Shown piece after piece: positions 22,537-30,794 of a stretch of 34,075 nucleotides of DNA (position 1 is the stretch's first letter; each line of letters opens with the position of its first letter). Below the pieces are notes generated by a model that saw nothing but the letters and a program-made list of their open reading frames with translations, was not told where the DNA came from and did no database searches. Position numbers and translations under genes: made by a program. The DNA comes from Lachnospiraceae bacterium (GTDB taxonomy: Bacteria > Bacillota_A > Clostridia > Lachnospirales > Lachnospiraceae), in contig JAEEXJ010000026.1 in assembly GCA_016291475.1 (NCBI GenBank), forward strand, positions 1 to 34,075, written 5' to 3'.

Positions 22537-23231
22537 TTGAATTCCATTACGGCATATGGCTTGCCGTCCTTATCTTCGAGAGAAACGATATATCCGTCTT
22601 CAATCTCTACAAGTCTGGGATAGATAATATCTCCGAGAAATGCCTGGGAGAGATATCCGACCCTTATTTCTTTTATCTTAACACCTTCCGGAAGAAATGA
22701 TGCACCCATTGCAACATATTTTCCGTTATTTACATGATGATTCGCATCCAGATGCACATTCTGTATCGTTATGGGAAGCTGTTTTTCTCCGCCTTCGGGC
22801 ACTGCGATCTTGCGCTTGAAGGGTCCCATCTTAAGAGGCTCTTCCAGAACGTATCTTTCATGCATCAGCTCGTTTGTCCTTACGGGGAGGTAGGTTTCGG
22901 TACTAAGGAGTGACCACACGGATGATGCCCTTACAACGGTCTCTCCGTTCATCTTAAGTCCGAAGCATCTTTTCCCAACAAATCCCTTGAATTCATAAGG
23001 GAAAGTAAAGATCGTAACATGGTCGCACAGCTGAGGAAGCGAATCTATCTCAACCTGCCAGTTATTGATAACCCAGAAAAAATTGTTCTCCCTGCAGTAA
23101 TCAACACCTATTCCCAGATCCTCCGACTGAAACGTTGAGCAGTCCTGAAACAGATCGATAAGCGCGGGGATGGTAAGTATTTTATTTTCATCTACCTGAT
23201 GATATCCTATTCGGATGTCATATTCGTACAT
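22533..23231 (-). CDS. Acyl-ACP thioesterase (FatA/FatB family)
   Basis: Predicted to release free fatty acids from acyl-ACP, 232 residues with two hot-dog folds. The family's active-site pattern is present: Asp162, Asn164 and His166 in LDANHHVNNGKYV. The N-terminal half (MYEYDIRIGYHQVDENKILT) and WSLLSTETYLPVR are typical of bacterial members. AAGGAG stands 8 bases before the ATG, overlapping the stop of the CPBP gene, and the end overlaps cvfB by four bases, so translation is coupled along the operon. The chain length of the product cannot be predicted. Confidence 0.93.
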   Translation of the reverse strand: MYEYDIRIGYHQVDENKILTIPALIDLFQDCSTFQSEDLGIGVDYCRENNFFWVINNWQVEIDSLPQLCDHVTIFTFPYEFKGFVGKRCFGLKMNGETVVRASSVWSLLSTETYLPVRTNELMHERYVLEEPLKMGPFKRKIAVPEGGEKQLPITIQNVHLDANHHVNNGKYVAMGASFLPEGVKIKEIRVGYLSQAFLGDIIYPRLVEIEDGYIVSLEDKDGKPYAVMEFK

Positions 23232-23243
23232 CTGCTTTGCTCC

Positions 23244-24413
23244 TTAGAAAAACGTATTGAGAATTACCTCGGAAAAACATCCGAGCAGGAAAAGGATCAT
23301 ACCGACATTGATGAAAACGGTCTTAAATCTCTTTCCCGAAGGAATCCTGTATGTTCCGGGATTGATCCGGACACGGCCTCTTGCAACGGTAACGATCAGG
23401 ATGACCACTCCCGCTATCATAAGTCCGAAGATCAATAAAACATACCCTCCGTACAGGAAGAAAACATCCATATTTCCCATGATAAACTCACTGAGCGCAT
23501 TCGGATCACCGCCTGCCATCACTTCATCAAGCCCGCCCAGTGCAGCGGAATTCAATAAAAGCAGCGGAAGTACGCTTCCCATGAAATTTGCGACCACATG
23601 GTATCCGATGGTAATAAAAATATTTCCCGTTTTCAGATACACATATGCAAAGATCATGCCTAACATACATGCATAAATTCCCTGTGTGATATTTCCATGG
23701 AATAATCCGAACATAATGCCGGAAACAACGATCGCCACACCGTCTCCAAAAGGCTTAAGCCTGTCGCAGAGAAATTTCCTGAAAAGCAATTCCTCTGCAA
23801 TGGGGCCGAATATTACCATGGCCATGACATTAACCCACATCTCACCTGTAAGGACCAGCTCCTGAACGCTGTTTGTGGATGCCTGGGCATCGGGGATATA
23901 AGATTCTATGATCTCTCCGACATAGGTACCTATCCAGCTTCCGATATGCATCATGCTGTAAGCTACTATAAATCCGCCTAATATCTGCCAGAAGCTCCAG
24001 TGATTTTTCTCCGGTTTCTCAGTCCGGACGCCTCTCAAACAAAGCCAGCATAGAGGGGCACCGATCAGATACATCGGAAGCAGTGCGACCAGCATCGATA
24101 TCAGATAATTATCCATCGCATCCGGTGCGACCAGATAAAGAACAATGGCAACTCCGTTTCCAAGAAGTAAAGAAGCAATCCAGAATACAAAATAACTCAA
24201 TCCTATCCTGCTGAAATGATGTCCTGCTCTGCGCTCGTCAAATGCGGGAGCCTGAGGGATTCCGTATCCGTACCCGGGATAGGCATACTGAGGATTCGTG
24301 TACTGATAATTTCCGTACTGAGATGATGTTCCGTCTTCCGGAGACTGCTCTATCGGCTGTCCGGTAAAGGGATCGTACTTCGGCTGTTCAAATTGGTTAT
24401 TATTTCCGTCCAA
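23244..24413 (-). CDS. CPBP-family intramembrane metalloprotease with Gln/Tyr/Pro-rich tail
   Basis: Polytopic membrane protein of 389 residues starting at a TTG (24413-24411) preceded by AGGAG at 7 bases. Residues 1-58 are hydrophilic and low-complexity (EQPKYDPFTGQPIEQ, then YGNYQYTNPQYAYPGYGYG), probably cytoplasmic. About eight membrane segments follow. The CPBP (Abi/CAAX-like) motifs are complete: Glu207-Glu208 and Arg212 in EELLFRKF, His239 in FGLFHGN, and His272/Asn276 in YHVVANFMG. Members act as CAAX-like proteases or bacteriocin self-protection proteins; no bacteriocin genes are near. It heads the operon with the thioesterase and cvfB. The tRNA-Gln terminator ends only some 15 bases before its ribosome site. 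Confidence 0.92.
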   Translation of the reverse strand: MDGNNNQFEQPKYDPFTGQPIEQSPEDGTSSQYGNYQYTNPQYAYPGYGYGIPQAPAFDERRAGHHFSRIGLSYFVFWIASLLLGNGVAIVLYLVAPDAMDNYLISMLVALLPMYLIGAPLCWLCLRGVRTEKPEKNHWSFWQILGGFIVAYSMMHIGSWIGTYVGEIIESYIPDAQASTNSVQELVLTGEMWVNVMAMVIFGPIAEELLFRKFLCDRLKPFGDGVAIVVSGIMFGLFHGNITQGIYACMLGMIFAYVYLKTGNIFITIGYHVVANFMGSVLPLLLLNSAALGGLDEVMAGGDPNALSEFIMGNMDVFFLYGGYVLLIFGLMIAGVVILIVTVARGRVRINPGTYRIPSGKRFKTVFINVGMILFLLGCFSEVILNTFF

Positions 24414-24437
24414 TAATATTCTCCTATAAATGGTTAC

Positions 24438-24467
24438 AAAAAAAGCCGAGGACGGTGTCCTCGGCTT
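24438..24467 (-). terminator. Terminator after tRNA-Gln
   Basis: An 11-bp perfect stem, AAGCCGAGGAC and its complement (24467-24457 and 24453-24443), with a three-base loop and seven T (24444-24438). It begins five bases after the tRNA and ends directly before the CPBP ribosome site. Confidence 0.95.
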
Positions 24468-24471
24468 AGAG

Positions 24472-24544
24472 CAGGGCTACAAGGACTCGAACCTTGAAAA
24501 TGACGGAATCAGAATCCGCTGCCTTACCATTTGGCTATAGCCCT
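24472..24544 (-). tRNA. tRNA-Gln, anticodon CUG
   Basis: A 73-base cloverleaf: acceptor AGGGCTA / TAGCCCT with discriminator G, D-stem GCC/GGC with GG in the loop, anticodon stem GCGGA/TCCGT with loop TTCTGAT (anticodon CTG), T-stem CAAGG/CCTTG with loop TTCGAGT. The body closely resembles bacterial tRNA-Gln. The CCA end is not encoded (CTC follows). A strong own promoter lies just upstream and a terminator just downstream. Confidence 0.95.
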
Positions 24545-24563
24545 ATTTGCATTACGAAAACAC

Positions 24564-24592
24564 ATTATATATAAAAGATTAAAAATATGCAA
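24564..24592 (-). promoter_or_regulatory. tRNA-Gln promoter
   Basis: On the minus strand TTGCAT (24592-24587), exactly 17 bases, TATAAT (24569-24564), placing the start point some 12 bases before the tRNA. Confidence 0.8.
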
Positions 24593-24608
24593 GAACTTTT
24601 TTTAAGAA

Positions 24609-25919
24609 TTATTTTCCGGGATCCGACATCAGATGACTGATGAACTGACCCGCAGTTCTGCCCGATACTCCGCCGTGATTCATCTCCCACTGATCGCTGA
24701 GAAGGAAGAGCTCTTTATCTTCCATTTTGATGCCGTTGCGGTCAGCCAAAGCCCTTACTATCGAATGGTACAGATTACGGTCGGGCTTGTAATATCCGAT
24801 GGTAACACCGAAACGGTTTGCAAGAGAAAGCTTCTCTTCCATCGTATCGGATCTGTGTATGTCACCGTTCTGTTCCATGTCGTCCCTGTCAGTCCACATC
24901 TCGCGTATAAGATGACGTCTGTTGGATGTGGCATATATAAGGATATTCGAAGGCTTGGTCTCGAGACCGCCCTCGATGACCGCTTTCAGGAATTTATAAT
25001 CGGACTCATCCTCTTCAAATGAAAGGTCGTCCATATATATGATGAACTTATAGTTACGGTTCTTGATCTGGCTTATGAGCTGGCTGAGATTTCTGAACTG
25101 ATGCTTGTAAATCTCAATCATACGAAGACCGCGGTCATAGTATTCGTTGACTATGGCCTTGATACTGGTAGACTTACCGGTTCCGCTGTCACCGAATAAA
25201 AGGACATTATTGGCCTTTCTTCCTTCAACAAAAGCCTCGGTATTACGGACTAGTTTTTCTTTCTGAATCTCATATCCGTGAAGATCCGAGAGGAGAACGT
25301 GCTCCATATTTGCGACAGGTTTAAAAATGACAGTCCCGTCAGGTGCTTCGGTTATTCTGAATGCCTTGTTAAGTCCGAACATTCCCACGCCGTAATCCCT
25401 GTAGAATCCGGTTATCACGGTGAAAAATTCGTCTGCGGTTTGTGCATGTGCCAGTTTGTCACTGAGTGCTCTTACCTTCTCACTGACGTTGCCGTTATAC
25501 ATAAGTGCGGGCTTTTCGATGGCCCTGTAATTCGTAATAGTCCTGAATACATCCGTCTCAAGGATATCCTCGAGCCAGGTAAAATCGTAATGGAAGAGTT
25601 CCATAAATGCCGCAAAATCATTTCTCGCAAAATGATTTACGCTTCCCTCGCTTCCGCCGGTCTTCTCCGCAGTAAGAGTGAAGGGATTTTCGGCGGTAAC
25701 AAGAAGATATGTAAGGTAATTCTGCCAGAGGTTGTGATCGAATGCATAATCCGTGGATATCTCAAGAATCCTCTTTATCTGGGCATAAACAATACCGGTC
25801 TCGGTTCCGAGATCGTATCTGCCGCTCCTTACTTTCCTGCAGACCTGTGAAAGCTGCATCAGTATTGAATCCTCAGGGAGTGATCCGTATATGAGTAATC
25901 TGGATGTTATGCGATCCAT
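24609..25919 (-). CDS. DUF815-family AAA+ ATPase
   Basis: Predicted ATPase of 436 residues, cytoplasmic, biological role unknown. The N-terminal half (1-200) is helical and without known motif; the ATPase core has Walker A GDSGTGKST (243-251), Walker B KFIIYMDDLSFE (291-302) and sensor-1-like ILIYATSNRRHL (about 326-337). The segment ANNVLLFGDSGTGKST and the following HQFRNLSQL are characteristic of DUF815 proteins. AGAGG precedes the ATG. It lies 20 bases after the glnN stop on the same strand, so the two are probably co-transcribed. No terminator separates it from the tRNA-Gln gene. Confidence 0.88.
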   Translation of the reverse strand: MDRITSRLLIYGSLPEDSILMQLSQVCRKVRSGRYDLGTETGIVYAQIKRILEISTDYAFDHNLWQNYLTYLLVTAENPFTLTAEKTGGSEGSVNHFARNDFAAFMELFHYDFTWLEDILETDVFRTITNYRAIEKPALMYNGNVSEKVRALSDKLAHAQTADEFFTVITGFYRDYGVGMFGLNKAFRITEAPDGTVIFKPVANMEHVLLSDLHGYEIQKEKLVRNTEAFVEGRKANNVLLFGDSGTGKSTSIKAIVNEYYDRGLRMIEIYKHQFRNLSQLISQIKNRNYKFIIYMDDLSFEEDESDYKFLKAVIEGGLETKPSNILIYATSNRRHLIREMWTDRDDMEQNGDIHRSDTMEEKLSLANRFGVTIGYYKPDRNLYHSIVRALADRNGIKMEDKELFLLSDQWEMNHGGVSGRTAGQFISHLMSDPGK

Positions 25920-25939
25920 AAAATGCCTCTTCTTCGCAT

Positions 25940-28051
25940 TTATACTTCAAACATGAGATCTTCGTAGGTAGGAACGGGCCACATTCTCTTATCGACCAAA
26001 GTCTCAAGCTTGTCTACGGGAGTTCTGAGCTGTGCCATTGCAGGTACAACATTGTCCCTGTATGAAGCAGCCTGATCCTTGCCGTATTTCATAAGTTTTG
26101 CGTTTGATGTAACTCTCTCAAGGTTCTCAACTGCCTTAAGAACAAGCTTAAGCTCAACGGAGATATCGGAAAGGATCTCTGTCTCGGCTGCGGCATCAAG
26201 TCCCGCGCTCTTAAGCTGATTAATGGTATCTGCAAGTAATTTCTCGTACTTGACCACAGCAGGAATATAGAGCTTTCTAGCCATTCCGATCATGGCATTT
26301 GCCTCAATATTGATGCTCTTGGAATAGGTTTCGTATACGATCTCTTCACGGGATTCAAGCTCAACTTTTGTGTAGATTCCGAATCTCTCGAAGAGTTTAA
26401 CACTTCTTTCGCTGGTAAGTGCGGAAGCCGCATCAACCATTGTACGGATATTGGGAAGTCCGCGCTTTGCGGCCTCCTCAACCCATGCATCGGAATATCC
26501 GTCTCCGGAGAATATGATCCTTACATGGTCAGTCAGGTTCTTCTTGATAAGATCGTGAACGGCAAGTTCGAAATTATCGGCCTTTTCCAGCTCATCCGCA
26601 GCATCGCAGAAAGCCTCCGCTACGATGGTATTGATAGCCGTGTTGGCATCCGCGATTGAATCGGAGCTTCCTACCATACGGAATTCGAACTTGTTTCCGG
26701 TAAATGCAAAAGGTGAAGTACGGTTTCTGTCGGTGGCATCCTTCTCGATATCGGAAAGCGTAGATACACCTGTCATCAGTTTTCCGCCATGGATCGAATG
26801 ATCGGCAGCACCGGTTTCAACCAGCTGTTTTACAACATCTTCAAGCTGCTCTCCGAGGAAAACGGAGATGATGGCAGGAGGCGCCTCATCCGCACCGAGT
26901 CTGTGCTCGTTACCTACATTTGCTGCACTCTGTCTGAGAAGATCCGCATGATCGTCTACGGCTTTGAGTACACAGGATAATACAAGAAGGAATCTTACAT
27001 TGGCCTCGGGAGCTTCACCGGGATCGAGAAGATTAACACCGGTGTCGGTAGTAAGAGACCAGTTATTGTGCTTTCCGGAGCCGTTAACTCCTTCATAAGG
27101 CTTTTCGTTGAGAAGACAGTGAAGTCCTCTGCGTTCCGCAACCTTCTTCATGGTCTCCATAATGATCTGGTTATGGTCAACCGCGATGTTAGCGGTCTCA
27201 TATATGGGAGCGAGCTCGTGCTGTGCGGGAGCTGCCTCATTGTGCTGTGTCTTAGCGGTAACACCGAGTTTCCAGAGCTCGAGGTTAAGATCCCTCATAA
27301 AAGCTCCGATCCTTTCTCTGATGGCACCGAAATAATGGTCATCCATCTCCTGTCCCTTGGGTGCGGGAGCTCCGAAAAGAGTTCTGCCCGCAAATACCAT
27401 GTCGGGACGTCTGAGATATTTTTCCCTGTCTACCAGGAAATATTCCTGCTCGGGTCCTACCGAAGGGGTAACCTTCTTGGCAGTGGTATCCCCGAATAAT
27501 CTGACAATCCTGAGAGCCTGATCGGAAACAGCCTCCATGGAACGGAGGAGAGGAGTTTTCTTATCGAGTGCTTCTCCGGTATATGAGCAGAAAGCGGTGG
27601 GTATGCAGAGGATCACTCCCGTTGCATCTTCCTTGAGGAATGCGGGAGAGGTGATATCCCAAACCGTATATCCTCTCGCTTCGAATGTCGCTCTGAGTCC
27701 GCCCGAAGGGAATGATGAAGCATCGGGCTCACCCTTGATGAGCTCTTTTCCGGAGAAATCCATTATCATCCTTCCGTTTGAGTCGGGATGGGAAATGAAT
27801 GCATCATGCTTCTCTGCGGTTATTCCGGTAAGGGGCTGGAACCAGTGGGTATAGTGAGTGGCACCGTTTTCGATGGCCCAATCCTTCATGGCTCCCGCAA
27901 CAACATCGGCAGACTTTCTGGAAAGCTCACCGCCGTGCTGCATTACGGCTCTGACCTCCTTGAACACGGCTTCGGGAAGCCTTTCTCTCATCTTACCGAG
28001 AGTAAAGACCTTCGATCCGAATATCTCTTCTACATTTACTTCATCGTACAT
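25940..28051 (-). CDS. glnN: Glutamine synthetase type III
   Basis: Makes glutamine from glutamate, ammonia and ATP; main entry of ammonia into the cell's nitrogen economy. The 703 residues are typical for GSIII (about 700), far longer than GSI. Landmarks are GATHYTHWFQPLTG, the Glu-rich metal site VGPEQEYFLVD, NGSGKHNNWSL, and DRNRTSPFAFTGNKFEFRM. I start at the ATG at 28051 (MYDEVNVEEIFGS), spaced 7 bases from AAGGAG; the frame extends up to 28156 but those residues read through the promoter. The promoter overlaps a hairpin that follows the LCP gene. A small GGGG/CCCC hairpin lies in the leader next to the ribosome site. It is followed by the DUF815 ATPase. Confidence 0.97.
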   Translation of the reverse strand: MYDEVNVEEIFGSKVFTLGKMRERLPEAVFKEVRAVMQHGGELSRKSADVVAGAMKDWAIENGATHYTHWFQPLTGITAEKHDAFISHPDSNGRMIMDFSGKELIKGEPDASSFPSGGLRATFEARGYTVWDITSPAFLKEDATGVILCIPTAFCSYTGEALDKKTPLLRSMEAVSDQALRIVRLFGDTTAKKVTPSVGPEQEYFLVDREKYLRRPDMVFAGRTLFGAPAPKGQEMDDHYFGAIRERIGAFMRDLNLELWKLGVTAKTQHNEAAPAQHELAPIYETANIAVDHNQIIMETMKKVAERRGLHCLLNEKPYEGVNGSGKHNNWSLTTDTGVNLLDPGEAPEANVRFLLVLSCVLKAVDDHADLLRQSAANVGNEHRLGADEAPPAIISVFLGEQLEDVVKQLVETGAADHSIHGGKLMTGVSTLSDIEKDATDRNRTSPFAFTGNKFEFRMVGSSDSIADANTAINTIVAEAFCDAADELEKADNFELAVHDLIKKNLTDHVRIIFSGDGYSDAWVEEAAKRGLPNIRTMVDAASALTSERSVKLFERFGIYTKVELESREEIVYETYSKSINIEANAMIGMARKLYIPAVVKYEKLLADTINQLKSAGLDAAAETEILSDISVELKLVLKAVENLERVTSNAKLMKYGKDQAASYRDNVVPAMAQLRTPVDKLETLVDKRMWPVPTYEDLMFEV

Positions 28052-28106
28052 AAAAGCACTCCTTCGCTGGGGCATAATTCCCCTGTTTTTGGGCATACAC
28101 AGATTG

Positions 28107-28135
28107 ATTTTATACATAAGCGGCGTATTTTTCAA
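28107..28135 (-). promoter_or_regulatory. glnN promoter candidate
   Basis: On the minus strand TTGAAA (28135-28130), 17 bases, TAAAAT (28112-28107). The -35 box lies in the centre of the large inverted repeat at 28120-28150. Confidence 0.55.
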
Positions 28136-28150
28136 TGAAAAATACGCCGC
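28120..28150 (-). terminator. Large hairpin after the LCP gene
   Basis: A 15-bp perfect inverted repeat (28120-28134 and 28136-28150, arm GCGGCGTATTTTTCA) lies 11 bases after the LCP stop. There is no long T run after it (TTATGTATAAAAT), so it may stabilise the mRNA end or terminate weakly rather than act as a standard terminator. Confidence 0.55.
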
Positions 28151-28161
28151 CTGCATTATCT

Positions 28162-29511
28162 TTAGGGCTCTGTTGTTTCCTCACCCGCTTCTTTTTCGGG
28201 TTTTACATACAGGTTTTCGTGAAGATAATTCTTATTTGCCTCAAAATCTATACCGAGAACCGCCATTCCGTCGATGTTCTGGTCCCACCAGGTTCCCTCA
28301 AGAGGAATGCTGCCGCTCACTCTCTCATACTTCAGGATGAAGGGAAGCCTGAGAACCAGTCCATAACACTCGTTCATGGTCAGGTTGGTGGTAAGATTGG
28401 GGCAAAGCCCCTCCATAAGACCATCCATATTGGTAATAACGGCACGGGGAAGTTTCTTGATGATCTCCTCCATTACCTTTCTCTGACGCTCGGTACGTCC
28501 GAAATCGGTTCCCACATATCTGTTTCTGGAATATGCAAGTGCCTGAGGACCGTTCAGATGTATAACTCCGGGCTCGGTCTGGGTCAGATAATTGTATCCG
28601 AATTCATGACCGGTGAGTTCGTTGTATTCGTTCAGATAAGCGTTGACCCATCCGATCTCCTCAAGTGTCAGTTCGATGTCAACTCCGCCAACCGCATCTA
28701 CGACTCCCGCAAATGCCTCGAAATTAACCAGAACATATCTGCTTACGGGAATATCGAAATTATGCTCAATGGTCTCCATGAGCAGTTCGGGACCGCCGAA
28801 TGCATAAGCCGCATTAAGTCTGTTGGAACCGTGTCCCGGAATCTCCACATATACGTCTCTGAGGATCGAGGTCATAAGGATCTTGCCGCTGGTCTTGGAT
28901 ATGGAAACCAGGATCATTGCATCACTTCTTCCGTCCTCTCCGTTAAGTCTGGAGTCATTACCGATGAGCAAAATGTTGGTCACTCCGTCCGCGGTAAGTG
29001 CTTCCTTGTCAAAATCACCGGCAGACTCGTATTTCATCATTCCGTATGCCTTCTTGGTCAAGGAACGGGTAATCGCAAGTCCCGCTGCGAGGATGATAAG
29101 GGCACACACAAGTACAGTGATCAAAAAGCTCTTGAAAGGATTTTTCTTTTTTCTCTTGCGGGCATTTTTTCTGCCGCCTCTTCCGCCATCACGTCTGTCA
29201 TCGCGATAATCACGCTCGTCAAGGTATTCGGGCTCGGGGCGTCTTCTCTTATCCTCCGGGCGGGGTCTTGCTTCACGTCTTACTCTGTTATCGACAGGTC
29301 CATACTGCGGTCTGTTTCTTTCGTATCCGTTTACATCCTCTCTGTAAGTACGTCCTTCGGGTCTTCCCGCCGGGCGTCTTGCTCCCCGGCCTGATGTTCC
29401 GGGTCTTTTCGCATCGTAATCCACATAACCGTCATTTTCTATGTCGTTATAATATATGGGTCTTTCAGGCATACGATCCCTGCCTGAATCATTTCTTCTT
29501 TCATTACTCAT
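28162..29511 (-). CDS. LytR-CpsA-Psr (LCP) family glycopolymer transferase
   Basis: Membrane-anchored enzyme expected to transfer wall teichoic acid-like or capsular polymers from lipid carrier to peptidoglycan. Of 449 residues, the first about 127 are an unusual Arg/Asp/Pro/Tyr-rich cytoplasmic region ending in a basic cluster (ARKRKKKNPFK), TM is about 128-147, and the LCP domain about 175-420. Conserved pieces: NILLIGNDSR, GRSDAMILVSI, SILRDVYVEIPG, NRLNAAYAFGG, VNFEAFAGVVDAVGGVDI, and LNGPQALAYSRNRYVG followed by FGRTERQRKVM, which contain the phosphate-binding Arg and Asp residues. GGAGG precedes the ATG. It follows the U32 gene by 21 bases, the last of three genes O-methyltransferase - U32 - LCP. 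Confidence 0.94.
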   Translation of the reverse strand: MSNERRNDSGRDRMPERPIYYNDIENDGYVDYDAKRPGTSGRGARRPAGRPEGRTYREDVNGYERNRPQYGPVDNRVRREARPRPEDKRRRPEPEYLDERDYRDDRRDGGRGGRKNARKRKKKNPFKSFLITVLVCALIILAAGLAITRSLTKKAYGMMKYESAGDFDKEALTADGVTNILLIGNDSRLNGEDGRSDAMILVSISKTSGKILMTSILRDVYVEIPGHGSNRLNAAYAFGGPELLMETIEHNFDIPVSRYVLVNFEAFAGVVDAVGGVDIELTLEEIGWVNAYLNEYNELTGHEFGYNYLTQTEPGVIHLNGPQALAYSRNRYVGTDFGRTERQRKVMEEIIKKLPRAVITNMDGLMEGLCPNLTTNLTMNECYGLVLRLPFILKYERVSGSIPLEGTWWDQNIDGMAVLGIDFEANKNYLHENLYVKPEKEAGEETTEP

Positions 29512-29532
29512 AACAAATACCTCCGGGCCGTT

Positions 29533-30792
29533 TTATAAAACGAGCCTCATCACATCTCCCGCTTCGGGGCGTGCCTCCTTTCCGCATTCCAAAACTGCCT
29601 TTATCATTTCACTGGCATGAGGGCAATTCTCCATCTCGTTTCCGTCAGGTCCGAACATCTTAACGGCCTTTGCTGCTAAATTTGTTCCGTCCGGTTTCAT
29701 GACCTGGATTTCTTCTCCGACAGAGAATTTATTTTTCTGCATAAATGTGACAATCGTGTCTTTACCCTGAGCTTCGGCAGTTTCTATGCTTCCCAGATAG
29801 ACTGCCTTGCTCTTATATGTCGTGCCGTCATATATCTGACCTTCCGCAGAGGGGTTCCCGTAAAAGAAACCGGTACCGTAAGGTCTGAATGTAGTCATAG
29901 ATATCTGATCGGTGTAGACTTCCTTTTTGGATTCATACTTATCCGGCGATTCGAAATAATCGTCTATCGCACGTCTGTATGTTCTTGCAACCGATGCAAC
30001 ATAAAGAGGGTTCTTCATCCTGCCCTCTACTTTGAGAGAATCGATCCCGGCATTTATCATATCGGGAAGGTGATCTATCATGCACAGATCCCTGGAACTG
30101 AATATAAATGTCCCTCTCTCGCTCTCTTCCACGGGCATATACTCTCCCGGTCTGCTTTCCTCACAGACATAGTATTTCCATCTGCAGGGATGAGTGCATG
30201 CTCCGCGGTTTGAATCCCTTCCGGTCATATATGACGAAAGCAGACATCTTCCGGAATAGGATATGCACATGGCGCCGTGTACAAAGGCTTCTATCTCCAT
30301 ATCGGACGGGATATTTGCCCTCAGCTCCGATATTTCCTTAAGAGACAGCTCTCTTCCTACAACGATCCTCCTTGCACCCTGTCTGTACCAGAAATTGCAG
30401 GTTGCGTAATTGGTGTTGTTGGCCTGAGTCGAGATATGGATAACGCTCTCGGGCCAGCTTTCTTTACAAAGATCGAACATTCCCGGATCTGCGATAAGGA
30501 TCGCATCGGGTGTTTCGGGCATCTGCGATAATTCCTTAAAATACTTTGCAGCATCCTTAAGGTCATGGTTATGGGCGAATATATTGGCCGTAACGTAAAC
30601 CTTCACCCCATGTGCATGAGCCTTGACTATACTATCCGCCATTTCCTCGAGGCCGAAATTCTGTGCCTTTGCACGAAGTGAAAAGAATTCGCCTCCCATG
30701 TACACGGCATCCGCTCCGTATCTGAGCGCAGTTTCAAATGTATCGGGACCTCCCGCGGGAAGCAGGAGCTCGGGCTTTTTTAAATTGTTCAT
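29533..30792 (-). CDS. Peptidase U32 family protein
   Basis: Protein of 419 residues of the U32 (collagenase-like) family. The signature EAFVHGAMCISYSGRCLLS is complete, and with GACTHPCRW it gives the four cysteines thought to hold an iron-sulphur cluster. Members such as TrhP and RlhA act in hydroxylation of tRNA or rRNA bases with prephenate; peptidase activity is not certain. The N-terminal barrel (PELLLPAGGPDTFETALRYG) and C-terminal small beta domain are present, so it is full-length. The frame has ATG codons at 30798 and 30792; the first overlaps the preceding stop as ATGA but sits one base from AGGAG, while the second is 7 bases away, so I use 30792. Confidence 0.92.
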   Translation of the reverse strand: MNNLKKPELLLPAGGPDTFETALRYGADAVYMGGEFFSLRAKAQNFGLEEMADSIVKAHAHGVKVYVTANIFAHNHDLKDAAKYFKELSQMPETPDAILIADPGMFDLCKESWPESVIHISTQANNTNYATCNFWYRQGARRIVVGRELSLKEISELRANIPSDMEIEAFVHGAMCISYSGRCLLSSYMTGRDSNRGACTHPCRWKYYVCEESRPGEYMPVEESERGTFIFSSRDLCMIDHLPDMINAGIDSLKVEGRMKNPLYVASVARTYRRAIDDYFESPDKYESKKEVYTDQISMTTFRPYGTGFFYGNPSAEGQIYDGTTYKSKAVYLGSIETAEAQGKDTIVTFMQKNKFSVGEEIQVMKPDGTNLAAKAVKMFGPDGNEMENCPHASEMIKAVLECGKEARPEAGDVMRLVL

Positions 30793-30794
30793 GT

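Noticed and set aside
28135..29394. Plus-strand frame of about 419 residues opposite the LCP gene
   Set aside because: Long only because the Arg/Asp-rich coding strand leaves few stops in this antisense frame; the LCP motifs are on the minus strand.
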